From: Bog-159 sp049511415
Lineage (GTDB): Bacteria; Acidobacteriota; Terriglobia; Bryobacterales; Bryobacteraceae
Direction: 5' to 3'
DNA: 64,000 bases
Assembly (NCBI GenBank): GCA_049511415.1
Contig: JBEKYC010000031.1
Coordinates: 1-64,000 of the forward strand
Positions 1-7,734 of this stretch are shown in pieces. The translations under genes and the position numbers were made by a program. Numbering within the stretch: position 1 is the first letter of the stretch; each line of letters starts with the position of its first letter. Under the pieces are notes generated by a model. The model was given only the letters and a program-made list of their open reading frames with translations. It searched no databases and had not been told where the DNA came from.

Positions 1-144
1 GAGAACCGCTCGCTGCTGCAGGTGCGCCTGGAAGACGCCGTGGAAAGCGAAGAGATTTTTTCCACGCTGATGGGCGAAGACGTGGAAAGCCGGCGGAAGT
101 TTATCGAGGACAACGCGCTGGATGTCAAGAATTTGGACGTGTGA
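1..144 (+). CDS. gyrB: DNA gyrase subunit B, C-terminal end (partial)
   Basis: Frame 1 is open from the left edge to TGA at 142-144 and gives the last 47 residues of GyrB. The tail around FSTLMGEDVESRRKFIEDN and the final NALDVKNLDV is the highly conserved TOPRIM-proximal C-terminus of the gyrase ATPase subunit, which with GyrA introduces negative supercoils. The 5' part lies outside the window. The stop codon overlaps the start of the HicB-like gene (TGATG), so the two are probably cotranscribed. ParE (topoisomerase IV B) has a similar tail and cannot be excluded from this fragment, but the nearby mnmG-rsmG-parAB block favours gyrB. Confidence 0.9.
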   Translation, partial: ENRSLLQVRLEDAVESEEIFSTLMGEDVESRRKFIEDNALDVKNLDV

Positions 145-371
145 TGCGCTCGACCGCGATCATCGAACGGGAAGACGACGGCTTCGTGTCACACTGCCCG
201 GAGCTCGATATTGCGAGCCAGGGTTCATCGATTGAAGACGCCCGTGCGAACCTGACTGAAGCGCTCAAGTTGTTCTTCGAGACGGCTGACCCATCGGAAG
301 TTGGGCGCCGGTTCCATAGCGAGAGCTACAACCCAGACGACCCCGGCACGTCCGTCCTCGACGCCGGCTAA
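144..371 (+). CDS. HicB-family antitoxin-like protein, orphan
   Basis: A 75-residue protein with the HicB/UPF0150 fold signature: a first strand (STAIIEREDDGFVSHCPEL), the 'ASQGSSIEDARANLTEAL' helix start, and LFFETA. HicB proteins neutralise HicA mRNA interferases, and many also carry a C-terminal DNA-binding domain. Here that domain is absent, and no HicA reading frame (about 60-80 aa with a catalytic His) is visible on either side. ATG at 144 overlaps the gyrB stop; a GTG at 141 would add one residue. It may be a solo HicB acting as a regulator, or a remnant of a lost TA pair. Confidence 0.75.
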   Translation: MRSTAIIEREDDGFVSHCPELDIASQGSSIEDARANLTEALKLFFETADPSEVGRRFHSESYNPDDPGTSVLDAG

Positions 372-412
372 AAGCCCTTCCCTATTCCCAGCACACCCCG
401 GCCTATCCGGCC

Positions 413-463
413 GATGAGATCTATTGAACCGGACTAAATGGTCCGTAAAGCGAGGATCTCATC
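413..463 (+). promoter_or_regulatory. Nested stem-loop over the RBS of the S53 peptidase gene
   Basis: A perfect 9-bp inverted repeat (GATGAGATC at 413-421, GATCTCATC at 455-463) encloses a second 5-bp hairpin (CGGAC 430-434 / GTCCG 441-445). The right outer arm starts at the last base of the GAGG ribosome-binding site (452-455) and runs up to the ATG at 464. In RNA this would bury the RBS and start; in DNA it could be an operator. Folding energy was not computed. Confidence 0.5.
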
Positions 464-3400
464 ATGCATCTACGCCGCTCCTGCGCCACGCTTGTAGTAC
501 TCACCTGTGCCCTGCTGGCCGTCTCCGCCTCCGCCCAAAGCGACCGCATCATCGGTCCCATCGACCATTACCGGACAGTCCCGGTGCTGGGCCATCTGGA
601 ACCCTTGGCCCGAGCCGAGTTCGATCGTGGCGCCGTGGCGCCGGATTTCGCACTCCGCGGCATGACCCTGCTGATCCGCCGCACCGCCGCGCAGCAGCAG
701 GATTTGAACCAGTTGCTCGCCGCGCAGCAAAATCCGCTCTCGCCGCTATTCCATCAATGGCTCACTCCCGAGCAGTTCGCCGATCGCTTCGGCGCCAGCC
801 CCCACGATATCGAGACGCTGCGCCAGTGGCTGGAGAGCCAGGGCTTTCAGATCCGCGCGGTCGCCCGCGGGCGAATGTTCATCCGCTTTGACGGCACGAT
901 CCAACAGGTGCGCAGCGCCTTCGGAACCGGCATGCATTATTACTCGGTCAACGGCGTCCGGCACTATGCCAATACGGGCGAGCCGATGCTTCCCGCCAAC
1001 CTGGCGCCCCTGGTGCTGGCCATCCGCGGCCTGGATGATTTCGGTCCCCATCCGCATTTTGTGAAGTTTCCGCTCCGCCAGGCTGCCACTCCCGGCTACA
1101 CGTTTGGCGCCGGTTATCATGCGCTGGCTCCCGGCGATCTATATACCATCTACGACGTCACCGCCAGTTACGGCTGGGGATGGAAGGGCGCGGGAGAGAC
1201 CATCGTAGTGATCGACGCCAGCGATATCACGGCCTCGGACCTGGCCCTCTACCGCACCACCTTCGGCCTGTCGTCCACAACGCTCCAGGTGGTCCATCCG
1301 GATGCCGATCCCGGAATCACTACAGACGGATGGGCCACCGAAGCCACCATGGATTTGGAATTGGCGAGCGCCATGGCGCCCAGCGCCCAGCTCGTGCTGG
1401 ACGCCGATGCCAACGTCTGGAACGCCATGCTGGATGCCGTGGATAACTACCGCGGACAGATCGTGTCCATGAGCTTCGGCGCCTGCGAGCTGGAGGTCTC
1501 TTCCTCTACCGCCGACAGCTATCAGGCCGCCGGGCTGCAGGCCAACGCGGAAGGCATTACCCTGATCGCCTCTTCCGGCGACTCCGGTGGAGCGGGTTGC
1601 GACGCCGACGGGTCTTCCGTGCCGGTTCCCCAAACACCTGGGGCATCCGTGCAGTTGCCGGCGTCCCTCCCGCAAGTCACCGCTTTGGGGGGCACCGAGT
1701 TCAACGAGGGCATCGGTTCTTATTGGGGATCCACGAATGGGTCGACCGGAGGCAGCGCTACGGGCTACATTCCCGAGGTGGTCTGGAACGACATCGGGGC
1801 TCTGAACGCGCTCTACGCCGGCGGCGGGGGTGTCAGCAAGTTCTTTACAAAGCCTGGCTGGCAGTCGGGCACGGGGGTTCCGAGTGACGGATATCGCGAT
1901 GTGCCGGATGTATCGCTGGCCGCTTCCGCCAGCCACGATGGATACGTCATCGCGATCAACGGGTCCCTGAGCACCGCCGGGAACTCGCCTTGGGCGGTAG
2001 GCGGCACTTCCGCTTCGGCGCCCCTGTTCGCCGGGATCGTGGCCGTGTTGAACTCCGGCGTCTACGACGATAGCAGCGGCAACATCAATTCGATCCTGTA
2101 TGCCATTGCTGCCGGCAGCAACGGCTCGAAGGCTTTCCACGACATCACGTCCGGAGACAACCGGGTCGCATGGTCGGGCGGCTTCTATGGATACTACGCC
2201 ACGGCCGGCTATGACCTGGCCACCGGCCTGGGGTCGGTCGATGTCGCCCAACTCAACAAGGAGTGGGCCAGCTTTACCACCGCTCCCGGCATCTCTTCCG
2301 TTTCCCCATCGACGGCCACGCCGGGCTCCGGCAATGCGCTTCCGATAACCGTCTCGGGCACGCGATTCCAGAGCGGCGACTTCGTGCAGTGGACCTTCGG
2401 CTCCGAAACCACCACGCTGGCGTCTACGTATGTGAACTCAAGTTCCATGACGGCCACCGTGCCGGCGTCCCTTCTCCAAGGCGGCGGCACGGCTCACATC
2501 CAGGTGGTCAACGGGAGCGGCCTCTATTCCAATCCGTATTCCTTCACCCTCACCGCCGCCACCATCGCCAGCCTGAGCCCGACATCGGCCAGCGTCAACG
2601 GCAAAGCATTTACCCTGACGGTGAACGGCACCGGCTTTGTCTCCAGCGCGACGATTATGTGGAATTCGACGCCCGTCACCACCACCTTTGCGAGCGCGAC
2701 CAAGCTCACCGGGGCCGTTACCCAGGCGATGCTCGCCAGTGCGGGCGAAGTGGCGATCACGGTGGTGGACGGCAACGAGGGTACCTCGGCCGCCAGCTAC
2801 TTTGATATCCAGGCTGTAACGCCCACTATTACCAGTCTCAGCCCCAACTCGGCCGCCGCCGGAGGTAACGGCTTCACGCTCACGGTTACTGGCACGAATT
2901 ATAGCCAGCAGTCCACCGTCATGTGGGGCTCCACGCCGCTTACAACCACTTACAGCAGCGCGACCAAGCTGACTGCCGCGGTCACCAGCTCGCAACTTGC
3001 TGCGGCTGGTGCGGTGCACGTCACCGTCGAGGACCAGATGACTTCCTCGGCCAGCACCTTCACGGTTGATGGTCCCGCCATCACTGCCCTGAATCCCAAG
3101 ACGATTGCCGCGGGAGCGCCCAACACCACGCTCACCGTGACCGGAACGAGCTTCGTGCCCGGCACGTCCGCCGGCTCGGTGCCGTACATCGGAACTACGC
3201 CGCTCACGGTGACGGCAGCCACTGCGACCTCCATCACCGCCACCCTCCCCAGCAGCCTGCTATCGAGCGCCGGAACATTGAGCGTGACGGTGCAGAATCC
3301 CAACGACTCGGCGACTTCGTCAGCTTCGAGCCTCACGGTCGCAGCCCCCGTGATCACCACCCTCAATCCCAAAACGATCGCCGCGGGAGCACCCAGCACC

Positions 3401-4990
3401 ACGCTGACCATCACCGGTACCAATTTCGTACCCGGCACGACCGCCGGCTCGGTTCCCTACATAGGAACTACGGCGCTCACGGTGACATCCGCCAGCGCGA
3501 CCTCCATCGTCGCCACCATCCCCAGCAGTCTGCTATCCAGCGCCGGGAGTTTGAGTGTGACGGTGCAAAATCCCAACGCCTCGGCCACCTCGTCACCTTC
3601 GAGCCTGTCCGTCGCAGCCCCCGTGATCACCACCCTCAATCCCAAGACGATCGCCGCCGGAGCACCGAGCACGACCCTGACCGTCACCGGCACCAATTTC
3701 GTCCCCGGCACGACCGCCGGCTCGGTGCCCTACGTCGGAACTACGGCGCTCACGGTGACATCCGCGAGCGCGACGTCCATCGTCGCCACCATCCCCAGCA
3801 GTCTGCTATCGAGCGCCGGGCCCTTGAGTGTCACGGTGCAAAATCCCAATGCCTCGGCCACCTCAACGGCTTCGAGCATCACGGTCGCAGCGCCGATAAT
3901 CACCGCCCTGAGTCCCAAGACGATTGCCGCGGGAGCATCCAGCACCACGCTGACCGTCACCGGCACGAACTTCGTCCCCGGCACGAGCGCCGGATCGGTG
4001 GTCTACATCGGAACCACCGCGCTCACGGTCACCGCCGCCACCGCCACATCCATCACCGCCACCATCCCTAGCAGCCTGCTGTCGAGCGTGGGAGCCTTGA
4101 GTGTCACCGTGCAGAATCCCAGCGATTCGGCCACCTCTACGGCGGCGAGCATAACCGTGGCAGCCCCCACCATTACCACTCTGACACCCAAAACTATAGC
4201 GGCGGGAGCCTCCGCTACCACCCTCACCGTGACCGGCACGAATTTCATCCCCGGCACGACCGCCGGATCGGTGGTCTACATCGGAACCACCGCGCTCACG
4301 GTCACCGCCGCCACCGCCACATCCATCACCGCCACCATCCCCAGCAGCTTGCTGTCGAGCGTCGGGACGTTGAGTGTGACCGTGCAGAATCCCAACGACT
4401 CGGCCACTTCAACGGCCTCCAGCATAACGCTCGCGGCGCCCACGATCACCGCCTTGAATCCCAAGACCATAGCGGCGGGAGCCTCCGCCACCACCCTCAC
4501 CGTGACCGGCACGAACTTCGTCCCCGGCACGAGCGCCGGATCGGTGGTCTACGTTGGAACCACCGCGCTCACGGTCACCGCCGCCACCGCCACGTCCATC
4601 ACCGCGACCATCCCCAGCACGCTGCTGTCGAGCGTCGGAACGTTGAGCGTCACCGTGCAAAATCCCAGCGACTCGGCCACTTCAACAGCCTCGAACCTGA
4701 CGGTAGCAGCGCCGGCCATCACGGCCCTGACTCCCAAGACGATTACCGCGGGCGCATCCGCCACCACCCTGACTGTGACCGGCACGAACTTCGTCCCCGG
4801 CACGTCCGCCGGATCGGTGGTCTACATCGGAACCACCGCGCTTACGGTCACCGCCGCCAGCGCCACATCCATCACCGCCACCATTCCTAGCAGCCTGCTG
4901 TCGAGCGCCGGTGATCTGAGTGTGACCGTGCAAAATCCCAACGACGACGCCGCTTCGTCGGCGTTCACCTTGCCCGTTGTCTCGCACTGA
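464..4990 (+). CDS. Secreted S53 (sedolisin/kumamolisin) peptidase with IPT/TIG repeat tail
   Basis: A 1508-aa protein. Signal peptide residues 1-25 (cleavage near SASAQ). Pro-kumamolisin activation domain at about 40-195, then an S53 catalytic domain at about 215-600. The serine-carboxyl residues are visible: E293 and D297 (TEATMD), D373 (SSGDSGG) and S516 in GGTSASAP. From about residue 609 to the end is a chain of ten IPT/TIG beta-sandwich repeats: three divergent ones and then seven near-identical 91-residue units. Sedolisins are secreted, acid-active endopeptidases; the TIG tail probably serves as an extracellular stalk or binding region. The start follows GAGG at 452-455 inside a stem-loop. 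The family is usually 500-650 aa, so the tail more than doubles it. Confidence 0.88.
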   Translation: MHLRRSCATLVVLTCALLAVSASAQSDRIIGPIDHYRTVPVLGHLEPLARAEFDRGAVAPDFALRGMTLLIRRTAAQQQDLNQLLAAQQNPLSPLFHQWLTPEQFADRFGASPHDIETLRQWLESQGFQIRAVARGRMFIRFDGTIQQVRSAFGTGMHYYSVNGVRHYANTGEPMLPANLAPLVLAIRGLDDFGPHPHFVKFPLRQAATPGYTFGAGYHALAPGDLYTIYDVTASYGWGWKGAGETIVVIDASDITASDLALYRTTFGLSSTTLQVVHPDADPGITTDGWATEATMDLELASAMAPSAQLVLDADANVWNAMLDAVDNYRGQIVSMSFGACELEVSSSTADSYQAAGLQANAEGITLIASSGDSGGAGCDADGSSVPVPQTPGASVQLPASLPQVTALGGTEFNEGIGSYWGSTNGSTGGSATGYIPEVVWNDIGALNALYAGGGGVSKFFTKPGWQSGTGVPSDGYRDVPDVSLAASASHDGYVIAINGSLSTAGNSPWAVGGTSASAPLFAGIVAVLNSGVYDDSSGNINSILYAIAAGSNGSKAFHDITSGDNRVAWSGGFYGYYATAGYDLATGLGSVDVAQLNKEWASFTTAPGISSVSPSTATPGSGNALPITVSGTRFQSGDFVQWTFGSETTTLASTYVNSSSMTATVPASLLQGGGTAHIQVVNGSGLYSNPYSFTLTAATIASLSPTSASVNGKAFTLTVNGTGFVSSATIMWNSTPVTTTFASATKLTGAVTQAMLASAGEVAITVVDGNEGTSAASYFDIQAVTPTITSLSPNSAAAGGNGFTLTVTGTNYSQQSTVMWGSTPLTTTYSSATKLTAAVTSSQLAAAGAVHVTVEDQMTSSASTFTVDGPAITALNPKTIAAGAPNTTLTVTGTSFVPGTSAGSVPYIGTTPLTVTAATATSITATLPSSLLSSAGTLSVTVQNPNDSATSSASSLTVAAPVITTLNPKTIAAGAPSTTLTITGTNFVPGTTAGSVPYIGTTALTVTSASATSIVATIPSSLLSSAGSLSVTVQNPNASATSSPSSLSVAAPVITTLNPKTIAAGAPSTTLTVTGTNFVPGTTAGSVPYVGTTALTVTSASATSIVATIPSSLLSSAGPLSVTVQNPNASATSTASSITVAAPIITALSPKTIAAGASSTTLTVTGTNFVPGTSAGSVVYIGTTALTVTAATATSITATIPSSLLSSVGALSVTVQNPSDSATSTAASITVAAPTITTLTPKTIAAGASATTLTVTGTNFIPGTTAGSVVYIGTTALTVTAATATSITATIPSSLLSSVGTLSVTVQNPNDSATSTASSITLAAPTITALNPKTIAAGASATTLTVTGTNFVPGTSAGSVVYVGTTALTVTAATATSITATIPSTLLSSVGTLSVTVQNPSDSATSTASNLTVAAPAITALTPKTITAGASATTLTVTGTNFVPGTSAGSVVYIGTTALTVTAASATSITATIPSSLLSSAGDLSVTVQNPNDDAASSAFTLPVVSH
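3074..4984 (+). repeat. Seven tandem 273-bp repeats encoding TIG domains
   Basis: Seven in-frame copies of a 91-codon unit begin at 3074, 3347, 3620, 3893, 4166, 4439 and 4712, each starting around a P-x-I-T-x-L-x-PKTI motif. Copies are very similar at the DNA level, most strongly units 5-7. This suggests recent expansion or gene conversion. Copy number could vary between strains, and the region could be misassembled from short reads. Confidence 0.9.
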
Positions 4991-4993
4991 GGT

Positions 4994-6373
4994 TCACTTG
5001 CGCATCGCTGCCTGGACTGGCGCCGGCCCCGCCGGCGCGTCCAGGTACTCGATCCATCCGTCCATCATTTCCATTTCGCTGGCTTCGCCCCAACGCACCA
5101 CCTTGCTCGGGTCCGGATTCAGAGGATTGTTCGCGGAGTTGTCGAAATGCGAAATGATGGCCAGGCGCGTGCCCTTGGGAATAAACTTCGGCGCCGCCAT
5201 GCGATAAGTGATCTGCCAGTTGAAATTGTAATGCGGCACGGAAAGCAACGTCTCTTTGCGACCGTCCGGATAGGTGACCTCGAAACGCGCGTCCTTCCCG
5301 CGCAGATGCATGTGCGGCGTCAGGCTGGTCACATACAGGTCTTGCTTGAACGTGTGGCACTCGGTCACTTCCACATTCCCGTCCCCGGCCGGGATGCGAA
5401 AGAAATAGTTCGATAGATCTACCCGCTTGGCCACCTGCCGGGGCGGTCCCGGCGCGAAGATCAGGCCGACCGACGTGACGTCCACCTCCGGTTTTTTGGT
5501 CGCCTTCGAGTAATGAATCTGAAAGCCCAGCGTCGATCCAGCGGGTATCTTGCGCGCCGTGCCTTCCGGATAAACGTCTGGCTCGCGCCCCGGCAGGTAC
5601 GAGCTGATTAGTCCCCAGCTCCCGAAGTTCTCGTCGCGCGGCTTCTCGCCCGGCCAGTAGGAATTGTCGTCCACCACACACCCGTCGTCGATCACCGGGG
5701 CTTCATAGCGCATCCACGACAGCTTGCCTTCCTTCACGCGCAGCCATTCCCGGTAAGCTCCCTCCGGATCGGGCGCATCCTCTTTCTTGGCGGCAGCCGC
5801 TTTGGGCTTAGCCGGTGCGTTGACGAAAACGTGCGCGTGATGCACAATCCTGCGATTGCCCGGCCGCAGCTCGGCCGCCACGATCCATCTGTCCTCTGTG
5901 AAGTTCGTGGGCACGGTGAAATATTCATACTCGTCCGGCCCGTCGGCGGTGAGGGTGTGTGGCGGAATCGAGATAATGACGTCCGGCTTGCCGATGCGCC
6001 AGTCCGTCGAGAATGCCGGGGCCGCCGGCAGACGCGCCGGATCACCCTCCGGAGCGCCTGCATCCGCCCAGGCCTTGATGGCGGCGATTTCGCTCTCCCG
6101 CAGGCTCCAGTCATTCGACCATTTCCCATATTGCGGATCCGCCTTCCACGGCGGCATCTGTTTGGTAAGCACGGCCTCGCGAATGGCCGCGGCCCACGGA
6201 CGGGTCTCTCTATAAGTCAGCAGCGCCATCGGCGCGACGTCGTTGGCATGGTGACATGTCGCGCAGTGCTTGTACAGAATGGGCGCGACGTCGCTATAAG
6301 TAACCGGGGCGCCGATGAGCGGCGAGGTGCAGGCGCACAAGCCCGCTACGGACAACCATCGCAGCTTCCTCAT
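4994..6373 (-). CDS. Secreted cytochrome c fused to PHM-like copper monooxygenase domain
   Basis: A 459-aa protein. N-terminal signal peptide (residues 1-22). A small cytochrome c domain follows with haem site CATCH (C37, C40, H41) and a likely axial Met at M73 (KQMPPW). The remainder resembles the type II copper ascorbate-dependent monooxygenase (PHM/DBH) core. The six expected copper ligands are all there in order: H178-H179, H287 (QIHY), H354-x-H356 (HMH) and M392. The haem could deliver electrons to the dicopper centre in the periplasm. The substrate is unknown. It converges with the S53 gene, with only 3 bp between the stop codons, and starts about 20 bp from the 3' end of tRNA-Arg on the same strand. 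Confidence 0.75.
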   Translation of the reverse strand: MRKLRWLSVAGLCACTSPLIGAPVTYSDVAPILYKHCATCHHANDVAPMALLTYRETRPWAAAIREAVLTKQMPPWKADPQYGKWSNDWSLRESEIAAIKAWADAGAPEGDPARLPAAPAFSTDWRIGKPDVIISIPPHTLTADGPDEYEYFTVPTNFTEDRWIVAAELRPGNRRIVHHAHVFVNAPAKPKAAAAKKEDAPDPEGAYREWLRVKEGKLSWMRYEAPVIDDGCVVDDNSYWPGEKPRDENFGSWGLISSYLPGREPDVYPEGTARKIPAGSTLGFQIHYSKATKKPEVDVTSVGLIFAPGPPRQVAKRVDLSNYFFRIPAGDGNVEVTECHTFKQDLYVTSLTPHMHLRGKDARFEVTYPDGRKETLLSVPHYNFNWQITYRMAAPKFIPKGTRLAIISHFDNSANNPLNPDPSKVVRWGEASEMEMMDGWIEYLDAPAGPAPVQAAMRK

Positions 6374-6392
6374 TTTGCCCTCCGCGTGATAT

Positions 6393-6469
6393 TGGTAGGC
6401 ACGGGCAGATTCGAACTGCCGACCTGTCGCTTAGGAGGCGACCGCTCTATCCATCTGAGCTACGTGCCC
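6393..6469 (-). tRNA. tRNA-Arg (anticodon CCU)
   Basis: On the minus strand the 77-nt sequence folds into a full cloverleaf. The acceptor stem GGGCACG/CGTGCCT ends in a G-U pair at position 1-72. The D arm is GCTC..GAGC, the anticodon stem GTCGC/GCGAC has loop CTCCTAA giving anticodon CCU, and the T arm GGCAG/CTGCC carries TTCGAAT. The discriminator A and the CCA end are encoded (plus-strand TGGT at 6393-6396). It decodes the arginine codon AGG. Confidence 0.95.
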
Positions 6470-6482
6470 GCGATCCCTCTTA

Positions 6483-7724
6483 TTATATCGTTGCGTGGTA
6501 GCGCTTCAAGCCTTTGCAGCCGATATCGCTCCGGTAATGCATACCATCGAAGTGGATGAGCCGCGCGGCGGCGTAAGCGTTGCCGATGGCGGCGGCCAGA
6601 TCCTCGCCGGATGCCGTTACCCCTAAAACGCGTCCTCCTGAGGTTTCCAGCCCGCCCGTTCCCTGACGCGTGCCCGCGTGGAAGACCGTGGCCCCGGTGT
6701 CCTCGGCGTCGGCGATGCCCCGGATCGGCATGCCCGTGGTGAACGTTCCCGGATACCCGCCCGAGGCCAGCACCACGCATACCGACGGTCCGGCTTTCCA
6801 CTCCAAAGGCTGCTCCGGCAGCCGCCCATGCGCCGCGGCCAAAAGCGCCGGAGCCAAATCGGTCTGCAGGCGATGCAGGATCGGTTGCGTCTCGGGGTCG
6901 CCCAGTCTTACGTTGAACTCTAGAACCTTCGGACCGTCGGCGGTCATCATCAGGCCCGCGTAGAGGAAGCCGGTAAATCCGGTCGCCGCCACGGTGGGAC
7001 GGATGACGTGTTCCATAATGTTGTCGCACTGCGCGCGCGTCAGGATGCGCGTATCGCAGTACGCGCCCATGCCGCCCGTATTGGGTCCCGTGTCGCCGTC
7101 CCAAACGGCTTTATGATCCTGCGTCGGCGCCAGCGGCACTACGTGGCGCCCGTCGCTCAGCACAATGAAGCTGACCTCTTCGCCTGTTAGGAATTCTTCA
7201 ATCACGAATGGCGGACGCAGCGACTCCAAAGCGGCTTGCGCCGTGGCCCGATCCTCGGCCACCACCACACCCTTGCCCGCCGCTAGCCCGTCGGCTTTGA
7301 TCACCACCGGGAAAGTGAAACCGTCGAGCGCCACCCGCGCCGCGGCCACATCCGGCGCCGTGGCGAACGCAGCGGTAGGAATGTTGCTCTGTTGCAAAAA
7401 GTGCTTTGCAAAAATCTTGCTGCCCTCCAACCGCGCCGCTGCCGCAGTGGGTCCGAAGATGGCCCGCCCCCGCGCGTGGAACGCATCCACCACGCCGGCC
7501 ACCAGCGGCGCCTCCGGTCCGACCACGGTCAGATCCGCATCCACCGCTTCAGCCGCCGCCAGGTACGCGTCCGGCGATCCGTCTCCCGCCGGCAGGCACT
7601 CGCCAAGCTGCGCGATACCCGGATTGCCCGGCGTGGCGTAAACCCGCTCCACCTCGGGACTCTGCGCCAGGCGCCACGCCAGCGCGTGCTCCCGTCCGCC
7701 GCCGCCGATAATCAGCACTCTCAT
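6483..7724 (-). CDS. purD: Phosphoribosylamine--glycine ligase (GAR synthetase)
   Basis: 413 aa. It catalyses the second step of de novo purine synthesis: phosphoribosylamine + glycine + ATP to GAR. The N-terminus MRVLIIGGGGREHALAWRL is the family's nucleotide-binding start and fixes the ATG at 7724; the longer upstream reading frame is rejected. The ATP-grasp core includes KADGLAAGKGVVVAED, the DHKAVWDGDTGPNTGGMGAY loop and EFNVRLGDPETQ. Length matches the family (about 420-430 aa). The start lies only 10 bp from the divergent mnmG ATG, so its promoter must lie inside mnmG. tRNA-Arg follows immediately downstream on the same strand. Confidence 0.96.
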   Translation of the reverse strand: MRVLIIGGGGREHALAWRLAQSPEVERVYATPGNPGIAQLGECLPAGDGSPDAYLAAAEAVDADLTVVGPEAPLVAGVVDAFHARGRAIFGPTAAAARLEGSKIFAKHFLQQSNIPTAAFATAPDVAAARVALDGFTFPVVIKADGLAAGKGVVVAEDRATAQAALESLRPPFVIEEFLTGEEVSFIVLSDGRHVVPLAPTQDHKAVWDGDTGPNTGGMGAYCDTRILTRAQCDNIMEHVIRPTVAATGFTGFLYAGLMMTADGPKVLEFNVRLGDPETQPILHRLQTDLAPALLAAAHGRLPEQPLEWKAGPSVCVVLASGGYPGTFTTGMPIRGIADAEDTGATVFHAGTRQGTGGLETSGGRVLGVTASGEDLAAAIGNAYAAARLIHFDGMHYRSDIGCKGLKRYHATI

Positions 7725-7734
7725 AGCCGATACA

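Noticed and set aside
3074..4984. Regular 273-bp repeats considered as a CRISPR array or satellite
   Set aside because: Period is a multiple of three, the frame stays open throughout and each unit encodes a TIG domain; repeats are far too long for CRISPR.
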